DNA of 64,000 nucleotides, taken from positions 14,570,001 to 14,634,000 of the forward strand of contig NC_059568.1 in the NCBI RefSeq assembly GCF_905220415.1, written 5' to 3'. Positions 57,290 through 64,000 of the stretch are shown in pieces. Made by a program: the position numbers and the translations under genes. The DNA is from Colias croceus. Lineage: Eukaryota; Arthropoda; Insecta; Lepidoptera; Pieridae. The notes under the pieces are model-generated. The model ran no database searches and was not told where the DNA came from. It was given only the letters and a program-made list of their open reading frames with translations. Position 1 is the stretch's first letter; each line of letters begins with the position of its first letter.

Positions 57290-59600
57290 AATCAATTAGA
57301 CTTCTTATAAAAGCACTTATGAATCGCCTTAACTCGCAATTCGTTGCTATAATAAATGAATTTAAAAGAATTAATGTTAGGCCTATAAGTAAAAAAGGCA
57401 TTAATAAATTTAGAGATAATATTAATAAAAACCTGCCCGTACTGAATGATCAATCCTGTAATAATAATCCTTGTGAAATGTTTAAAAATCTTTTCAATTT
57501 AGTTCATAATGAATTTGAAAAAATATTCAAAGTTAAATCTTTAAATATTACCAAGGATTTACCATTTAGTAAATGGGCGACACCTAGCATACATAGGTGT
57601 AGGATCGTTCTTTATGAGTTATATGGTATGAAGCAATATAATAAAGACCCATCTTTTCTTAGTTATGTTAGAAATTACTCAAAAACTTTTAAAATTGTTT
57701 GTTTTACTGCGAAGCGATTGTATATCAGAGATAAAATACGCGAATCGGATAATAAAGTTAAAACAGTTTGGTCTATTATTAATGGTGAAATGGGTAAAAG
57801 CAAATCAAGTAATACTATAAAACTTGTAAATAATGACAGGGTTATTGACAAAAGTGCTGATGTTGCGCTTGCTTTTGAAGAATTCTTCAGTAGTGTCCCT
57901 GTTACTATTACTAATAGTTTAAATTCGTCTTCAGCACTTGCAGAGACCTTTTTGAGGGACCATGTTGCGGGGTGCAGTACATTATTTGAATTACGACACG
58001 TAACTGCTAGTGATATTGTTACTGCCTTTAAGACGCTTAATCTAAAACATACTTGTGATCTTTGGGGAATGTCCGTAAATTTAGTTAATAATATCATAGA
58101 AAATATTGCGAAAAATTTAGCTTTTATATTTAATAAGTGTTGTGACTATGGTACATTTCCTAATTTACTAAAGCTTAGTAAAGTTATACCTCTATTTAAG
58201 AAGGGCGATCAAGAAGACTGTAACAATTATAGACCTATCTCTATTTTACCAACATTAAGTAAGGTATTCGAGAAGTTAATATTAAACCAACTGAGTAGTC
58301 ATTTTGCATCTAATGATTTACTGCACACCAAACAGTTTGGTTTCACAAAGGGGCGCTCAACCACAGATGCTGGGGTTGCACTTCTAACACATATATATAA
58401 AGCATGGGAAAACTCAAAAAATGCTCTGGGGATATTTTGTGACCTCTCCAAGGCATTTGACTGCGTTGAACATTGTACTTTGTTACGTAAACTTAATCAC
58501 TATGGAATTAAAGGAAAAGCACAGAACCTCATAGCGTCATACCTGCATGATAGGATACAGACTGTAGTTGTTAATGGAGAACGTTCTAGCGGTGCGTCAA
58601 TTAACATTGGTGTTCCACAGGGGTCAATTTTAGGTCCCTTCTTGTTCTTGGTATATATCAATGATCTTCCCTATTATTTGCAGGATAGGTGTGAAATAGT
58701 TCTGTTTGCAGATGATACCTCATTAATTTTTAATGTGGATAGGCATGACCCAAATGCTGACGAAGTGAACAGTGCTCTTTTACACATATCTGAATGGTTT
58801 AATGCCAATAATTTATTATTAAATGCCAAAAAAACCACTTGTGTTGAATTTTTACTTCCTAACGTAAAAAAGTTGAACAGAGATATTACCTTGAACGGGG
58901 AGGTATTGCATCCTACTGAATCTACTGTATTTCTAGGGTTAACATTGGACGAGAAACTACAGTGGGGAGCCCATGTCAACACCGCTGCAGGTAAGCTCAG
59001 TTCAGCTGCATATGCAGTCCGAAAAATAAGGCAACTCACCGATGAAGATACGGCTAGACTGGTTTATTTCAGCTACTTTCATAGCATTATGTCCTATGGA
59101 ATTCTACTGTGGGGCAGGGCTGCAGATATAGAAACTATATTTATCTTACAGAAAAGAGCCATTCGCTCTATATATAATTTACGTGCTCGGGATTCACTAA
59201 GAGATCATTTTAAGAATACTGGTATCCTTACTGTACCATCACAGTATATATTTAATAATATTTTGCATGTACACAAAAGCTCCGACTTACACACAAGAGT
59301 AGGAGATAGACACGATTATGGCACAAGGAACAGGAATAGAATTGAAATGCCATTTTTCCGATTAGCTAAAGTTAAAAATTCATTTATGGGTCAAGGTATA
59401 CGCTTTTACAATAGAATTCCTCACAATATTAAAGAGTTTAGTAGTTCTAAATTTAAAACTTATATAAAAAATGTATTAGTTCAGAGAGCGTACTACAATA
59501 TTCAGGAATATATGGACGATAAAAACCCATGGAGGGTTGTCGCGTAAAAACCACAAGACAGTTCATTGGCATATTATGTAGTTAGATATAAGTTTCATAT
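57290..59600 (+). mobile_element. 5'-truncated LINE with open reverse transcriptase frame
   Basis: The coding frame is open for at least nine codons before the first ATG at 57319, so the truncation point is upstream of it. The endonuclease is missing. The 3' UTR is short and AT-rich, and merges into the tail of a reverse LINE at about 59600. Confidence 0.7.
57319..59547 (+). CDS. LINE ORF2 fragment: linker plus reverse transcriptase, uninterrupted
   Basis: A 742-codon frame without stops. Residues 1-230 are the Lys/Asn-rich linker. The RT core includes NYRPISILPTLSKVFEKL, QFGFTKGRST, CDLSKAFDCVEH (374-385; motif A), GVPQGSILGPFLF (431-443; motif B) and FADD (463-466; motif C). C-terminal motifs such as YGILLWG and FYNRIPHNIKE follow. 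All catalytic Asp residues are kept, so the RT domain could be active, but with no endonuclease and no promoter the copy is probably immobile. The absence of any disabling mutation suggests a recent insertion. It differs clearly from the LINE at 44330-49370 while sharing its overall RT type (Jockey/CR1/L2 superclade). Confidence 0.85.
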   Translation: MNRLNSQFVAIINEFKRINVRPISKKGINKFRDNINKNLPVLNDQSCNNNPCEMFKNLFNLVHNEFEKIFKVKSLNITKDLPFSKWATPSIHRCRIVLYELYGMKQYNKDPSFLSYVRNYSKTFKIVCFTAKRLYIRDKIRESDNKVKTVWSIINGEMGKSKSSNTIKLVNNDRVIDKSADVALAFEEFFSSVPVTITNSLNSSSALAETFLRDHVAGCSTLFELRHVTASDIVTAFKTLNLKHTCDLWGMSVNLVNNIIENIAKNLAFIFNKCCDYGTFPNLLKLSKVIPLFKKGDQEDCNNYRPISILPTLSKVFEKLILNQLSSHFASNDLLHTKQFGFTKGRSTTDAGVALLTHIYKAWENSKNALGIFCDLSKAFDCVEHCTLLRKLNHYGIKGKAQNLIASYLHDRIQTVVVNGERSSGASINIGVPQGSILGPFLFLVYINDLPYYLQDRCEIVLFADDTSLIFNVDRHDPNADEVNSALLHISEWFNANNLLLNAKKTTCVEFLLPNVKKLNRDITLNGEVLHPTESTVFLGLTLDEKLQWGAHVNTAAGKLSSAAYAVRKIRQLTDEDTARLVYFSYFHSIMSYGILLWGRAADIETIFILQKRAIRSIYNLRARDSLRDHFKNTGILTVPSQYIFNNILHVHKSSDLHTRVGDRHDYGTRNRNRIEMPFFRLAKVKNSFMGQGIRFYNRIPHNIKEFSSSKFKTYIKNVLVQRAYYNIQEYMDDKNPWRVVA

Positions 59601-60985
59601 ATTTTATTTATTTTATTTATTAATACTTTATTGCTCTTAGAATCATTACAAAAAGACTTAATCTAAGGATACATTACAACAATTGGCGGTCTTATCGCTA
59701 TGCAGCGATTTCTTCCAGACAACCGGACGTACGAGGAGAAATTAAATTAGAGGAAAGGTGAAGGGTAGAGCATAAATATATATTTATAAAAGAAATAAAT
59801 AAAGACTAAATAAATTACCTGCGTAAAGATATATCCATATAATATATAATAGATACAATATAATATATTCACAATCAAATAAGAATATGTTACGTAATAA
59901 TAGTATAATATTCGAATACATATAATATAAATAATTTATATTAAGTACAGCGAGAGAAATGATAATCACGCACCAATGCTTTAAAACTCGATAAGGATTG
60001 TGCATTCTTTATATGAAGAGGCAAAGCATTCCACAATTTGATTGCCTGCACGGTAAATGAAGTGTCATAGAAGTTGGTGTTGTGTTCTGGCATTATTAAT
60101 CGGAGCATTTCAGTCGACCGAACAGGTTCAGCATTGTTACCCCTAAACACAAATTTTTCTTTGAGATATTTCGGCATTTTCGGAAAAAACAGTACCTGAT
60201 AAAGAAGATGTAGCACATGAGCATCCCGGCGAAATCGGATCGGTAGCCATTTGAGTTGAGACCGAAACTCAGATACATGGTCATATTTCCGTAGACCAAA
60301 TATGAATCGTATACAGAGATTTTGTAAACGTTCAAGCTTGTTTAACTGGTCTACGGAGAGATTGACAAAACTCACATCGGCGTAGTCAAGTATAGGCAAA
60401 AGGAGGGATTGTGCTAATAAAATTTTGGTCGGGAGAGGAAGGAAATTTTGTAAGCGTCGTAAAGACGCCACAGTTGCATAAACCTTCTTACTTACCTCTC
60501 TGATATGATGTTTCCAGGAAAGAGTGTTGTCGAAGTATACCCCCAGATTCCTGACAGTTTCGCTATAAGGAACTGAAGTGCCGTTAACTGTAATAGGTGG
60601 GAGGTTCACCCAATTCACCCTTGCAATTAGAGAAGGACTGCCAATTATTATAACCTGAGTTTTTAACGGATTTACTTGTAGGCCATAAGCCGCACTCCAA
60701 GTTACAACGTTATGCAAATCCTTGTTAGTTAATTCGATGGCTTGGTGTAAATCGTCAAGGGTTGATTGGGTGTAGATTTGCAGATCGTCGGCATACATGT
60801 GGTAGTCGCATGATAGTTTACTTGAGATTGTGTTAATGAATATGGAAAATAGTAAGGGGGACAAAACCCCGCCTTGTGGAACACCAGCACTGACGTCACA
60901 CCACGATGAAACAACTTCATCAATGCAAATTCGTTGACGTCGCCCGTGTAAATAACTGGAGAACCAGTCAACTATTATAATATTT
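59600..60985 (-). mobile_element. 5'-truncated LINE, reverse orientation
   Basis: Minus strand: an RT C-terminal half, a 3' UTR with GGTTGTCTGGAAGAAATCGC and TAAGACCGCC, then an AATAAAGTATTAATAAATAA tail next to the tail of the plus-strand LINE. Its 3' UTR identifies the fragments at 1145 and 19803 as family members. Confidence 0.8.
59941..60985 (-). pseudogene. LINE reverse transcriptase, C-terminal half
   Basis: The frame is open from about 60985 and reads VDWFSSYLHGRRQ, then SAGVPQGGVLSPLLFSIF (motif B) and MYADDLQIY (motif C with Asp pair), then through VRNLGVYFDNTLSWKHHI to FSRCT and stop. The palm motifs B and C are intact. Motif A and everything 5' is lost. The YADD and LSP variants mark it as a different LINE lineage from the two FADD elements nearby. 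Confidence 0.8.
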
Positions 60986-61009
60986 ACATGATTATATTGT
61001 AATATTTAC

Positions 61010-61164
61010 ATGATTTTAAAAGAGCAACTATGGAGTTTCTTGCCGATTCTTCTCCATAGATCACTGCTTTCCGAATCGGTGGTAAATGTTAAAATAATTA
61101 TGTAATGACGATTCGAAAGTGCTACTAAATAGTAGTCTAATTGAATAAATGAATGTTTGAGTTT
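61010..61164 (+). mobile_element. Retroposon 3' end with (GTTTGA)n tail
   Basis: TGGAGTTTCTTGCCGATTCT, GCTTTCCGAATCGGTGGTAA, TGACGATTCGAAAGTGCTAC, then AATAAATGAATG and GTTTGAGTTTGAGTTTGA. This combination is a common lepidopteran LINE/SINE tail. No coding remains. Confidence 0.65.
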
Positions 61165-61383
61165 GAGTTTGAAAAAATATACCTATGAACAATCAAATAA
61201 ACCCTCTTTATAACCTTTTATCTCAATACTTAATCTGTAATATCTTTATAGAGAAAACACCAGTGAACTAGAAAATACTCCACGAAAAGATGATAATATC
61301 TGCCATATTATTATCTAACTCGAAAACTTATAACGATGCACATAATAGGTAGTTCGATATTTGAATAAAAACTACTACACTAA

Positions 61384-61615
61384 TCCATACTAATATTATA
61401 AATGCGAAAGTCTGTCTGTCTGTCTGTTACTCAATCACGCCTAAACTACTGAACCAATTTTCATGAAATTTGGTATGGAGATATTTTGATACCCTAGAAA
61501 GGACATAGCTACTTTTTATCCCGGGAAAATGACGCAATCCCGGAAATTCCACGGGAACGGGAACTATGCGGGTTTTTCTTTGACTGCGCGGGCGAAGCCG
61601 CGAGCGGAAACCTAG
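61384..61615 (+). mobile_element. Helitron-like element, near full length reference copy
   Basis: TCCATACTAATATTATAAAT start; CGAAAGTCTGTCTGTC; TACTCAATCACGCCTAAACT; GAAATTTGGTATGGAGATAT; TATCCCGGGAAAATGACGCA; ACGGGAACTATGCGGGTTTT; a CGCGGGCGAAGCCGCG hairpin; and CTAG|T at 61615. It contains no Rep/helicase gene, so it is non-autonomous. Used as the reference for related copies in this window. Confidence 0.8.
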
Positions 61616-62037
61616 TAGGTATAAAATAAAACTGATGTAAACGCACAAGTTTCATCTCATTATACCTACAGAATAACAAAGTATCTTTTTATTATTGTAA
61701 CTTCATATTTTCTTTGTAAACCACAATAATATTCACGGGTCATGAATTAAACAATACTCGCAAAAAAGACTCCTCAAAATATAATATTTTATCTAAGTAA
61801 GTGGTGCTTTTTAAATTCGAGCTGGCTTCTATGTGGTTTTTATTAATAAAAATCACAATTTTTTGTGTGAACGTAATCCCGTTATAGGCGGTTAGTTGGG
61901 TCTGTAGTTGAATATTTCAGTTTGATTTCAGTACACCGACGGTCAATTATGGAATACTAATACAGTCTGCTGAAAAGCAATTATTTTTGCAGGTTTTAAT
62001 GTTACAAACGATACATAAATGTATTACTGTGTGTTTT

Positions 62038-62223
62038 CTATACTAATATTTTACAGCTGAAGTGTAATTGTTTTTTTTTTGAACGCGCAAATCTCAGGAA
62101 TAACTGGTTCGACTTGAAAAATGACTTCACTGTTAGATAGTCCATTTATATACATACTAAGACTATTAGGCTTGCTATGAGAGCGGAGCAATTCGGGTAA
62201 AACCGCGGACGAAGCTACTTATA
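62038..62223 (+). mobile_element. Helitron-like element, GAAGAGTTTG family, diverged
   Basis: TCTATACTAATATTTTACAG, AATCTCAGGAATAACTGGTT, TGTTAGATAGTCCATTTATA, end AACCGCGGACGAAGCTACTT. The terminal CTAG is mutated to CTAC. Confidence 0.6.
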
Positions 62224-62227
62224 ATAT

Positions 62228-62516
62228 ATAAAAATAACTGCGTTAAAAACAACCGACTTCAAAAACGGAAAAGTAAGAAATAAAAAAGATTTGATATTAT
62301 TAATTACTACATATTATTTTTATGTGCTATTTACTAAAAAGGTTTGATGTCGGTGCATGGGCTTAATACTAAGTGCTTAGTGTTTGGCACCGACTTCAAA
62401 CCTATTTAATAAATAGCACATAAAAATAATATGTAGTAATTAATAATATCAAATCTTTTTTATTTCTTACTTTTCTGTTTTTGAAGTCGGTTGTTTTTAA
62501 CGCAGTTATTTTTATT
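62228..62516. repeat. Near-perfect 289-bp palindrome
   Basis: The left arm begins ATAAAAATAACTGCGTTAAA and includes ACAACCGACTTCAAAAACGG; the right arm complements it almost base for base to 62516. The axis is near 62375 (TACTAAGTGCTTAGTG). It is built from the end of an element whose other end (TTGAAGTCGGTTAAAAATTA) lies at 62949-62968. Confidence 0.75.
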
Positions 62517-62968
62517 TAATACTTTTTAGTGTATTTTTCAACACGAATCAAACGAGCCCAAACTCGATAAAGTTGAGTCAATATATTATTACTGAGTTCC
62601 TATGGCCACCTTCCGATTCCATCATCAGATCAGCTCCATGTCATGATAATGTTTCATCGCTATCCAATTTACATTCGTATACATTTCAGCTCAATCGGTT
62701 ACCGGGAAGTGAATCAAAGTTACTTGCTACATTGAAATTAAGTCATCGAGTATAGACAAAAATGCTCATAAAATAAAAACTACTAGGCCTAGCCGAATAA
62801 ATTTTTTATGGGACCAATTCGACACCATCCCGCATCGAACAAAAAAAGAATCACGTAAATCGGTTCAGAAACCTCGGAGTAATCGGTGTACATACATAAA
62901 AAAAAAAAAAAAAATATACCGGCCGAATTGATAACCTCCTCCTTTTTTTGAAGTCGGTTAAAAATTAA
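62517..62968. repeat. Dispersed repeat ending GAAGTCGGTTAAAA
   Basis: The right end TTTTTTTGAAGTCGGTTAAA is complementary to the TTAAAAACAACCGACTTCAA at 62243, so 62243-62968 may be one TIR element with the palindrome at its left end. The interior (TTCAGCTCAATCGG, CACGTAAATCGGTTCAGAAA) is repeat-like and non-coding. Confidence 0.5.
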
Positions 62969-63549
62969 AACGTATTTGCTTAAACAATATCTGAAAATGT
63001 TAAACACCAAAATTGTGTCATTGTGTTACAAACTTTTGTGTGAACAATGAACAGAAAATATAAATGATTTCCACGAAGTAAATGCCAAATGGTGTTCATT
63101 TGTATGTTTGTTTATCTTTCACGTCGCAACATAGTTATTAAATAGTATTATTTTTGTGTTTGGAGATAAAAAGGATGCTAGATAGAGGCATCATTAGAAT
63201 TTACTTTGACTAAGTGGTCGAAGTTGTTGATATCGAAATTTTTTACGAAAACTATATAATACCCCGCCAAGGTACCGGGTGTAACGAAAGTTAAATTCAA
63301 AATATGATCGCCACGACGATATAGGAATTTTTAAAGAACCTGTACAGATTACGCATCTTGTACGGTTCTATATAATATTACAAATAACATTATAATAATA
63401 TAATATCATGAGGAACTTGCTTCCCATACACCGACTGAAAAAGACCGCCCAATCATTTGCATTGTAAAATGTAACTTACATTAGCGTAATAATAGGATAG
63501 GACGTATTCTTTTCCAATAAGTACACATAACACCTTATAGAGTTTAATT

Positions 63550-63700
63550 TATCAATAAACTGGCTTACCATACGCGGCTTCCATCGCTATGTCTAAAAAA
63601 TAATTAATTATTTACTAAACCTTCCTCTTGAAACTGTCTTTTAAGAGTACCGCATCAAAATCCGTTGCGTAGTTTGAAAGATTAAAACTTATAGTAGATA
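63550..63700 (-). mobile_element. Helitron-like element, reverse, decayed
   Basis: CTGGCTTACCATACGCGGCT at the left is a mutated CTAGCTTACC...GCGGCT terminus. CCTTCCTCTTGAAACTGTCT and CATCAAAATCCGTTGCGTAG match, in reverse, the segment at 56400-56480. Confidence 0.5.
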
Positions 63701-63728
63701 TAATACTTTTCAACAATCCAAACTATCT

Positions 63729-63914
63729 GACCGATTGCCTTAGTTCGTGGGTTCGATTACCACCCAGGGCAAATATTTGTGTGATGGACAATGGACATAG
63801 ATGTTTGCTCTGTGTATGTTTTCAGGCACCTGGTTTCCATAACACGAGCGAAAGTTTAGTATGGGATTAGATCGTGTCGTGTGTGAAAATTGTCCTGAAA
63901 TATTTATTTTTACA
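63729..63914 (+). mobile_element. tRNA-derived SINE, missing most of its head
   Basis: The B-box region GTGGGTTCGATTACCACCCA, then GGCAAATATTTGTGTGATGG, TTTAGTATGGGATTAGATCG and GTGTGAAAATTGTCCTGAAA. The A box is degraded (GACCGATTGCCTTAG). Same family as 41924. Confidence 0.7.
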
Positions 63915-64000
63915 ATTTATTTCACTCAAAACCAGGTACCAATCTAGTTAATTCAATATCCTGGGAACGTTGACGGTACAATAATTGACAGTCGACCGTC

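Noticed and set aside
57675..59039. Reverse frames of 140 and 121 codons
   Set aside because: Antisense to the open LINE reverse transcriptase at 57319-59547.

Overview
The window looks like nuclear DNA of a moth or butterfly (Lepidoptera). It is AT-rich and gene-poor. It is full of repeat families typical of that order: CTAG-ending Helitron-like elements, a tRNA-derived SINE whose antisense translation begins RVGIEPTTSG, LINEs with (TTTCA)n or (AAAT)n tails, and short inverted-repeat DNA transposons. There are no bacterial-style operons, no CRISPR array and no rRNA genes. The species cannot be named from the sequence alone.

Host genes are few. A small terminal coding exon with a good branch point and acceptor lies at 5676-5778 (+). 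It is followed by about 6.5 kb with few recognisable repeats, which may be its 3' UTR, ending at a textbook poly(A) signal near 12306. The clearest genes are two intronless, divergently transcribed members of the mitochondrial processing peptidase beta / cytochrome bc1 core protein 1 family (M16 metallopeptidases): 14333-15742 (-) and 16106-17590 (+), separated by about 360 bp. The plus-strand copy keeps the zinc-binding set HxxEH plus distal Glu. The minus-strand copy has HFFQH, with the catalytic Glu replaced by Gln. A decayed THAP-domain fragment lies at 13522-13740.

Mobile DNA makes up most of the rest. From 17.6 to 37.6 kb there are Helitron-like copies (several joined head to tail), LINE tails, a 1.24-kb foldback element (24292-25532) and dispersed repeats. 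From 26305 to 26990 and from 37694 to 39787 lie two insertions of one DNA-transposon family with 12-bp CATGGGCGTAGC inverted ends and perfect 8-bp target duplications. The second carries a 1.37-kb, 12-bp-period, CpG-dense minisatellite that is open in several frames on both strands. From 40 to 42.5 kb there are three copies of one Helitron-like family, one split by a SINE with a 7-bp target duplication. From 43.7 to 49.4 kb lie a 299-bp TIR element between 24-bp direct repeats and a nearly complete LINE (ORF1, endonuclease, reverse transcriptase; one nonsense and one frameshift), whose 3' UTR is interrupted by a 785-bp TIR element. From 50 to 57 kb there are further TIR and Helitron-like elements. 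From 57.3 to 61 kb two 5'-truncated LINEs lie tail to tail, one with an open 742-codon RT frame. The window ends in more Helitron-like, palindromic and SINE copies.

The strongest candidates for something undescribed are the minisatellite-bearing 8-bp-TSD transposon family and the divergent MPP-beta/core-1 retrogene pair.
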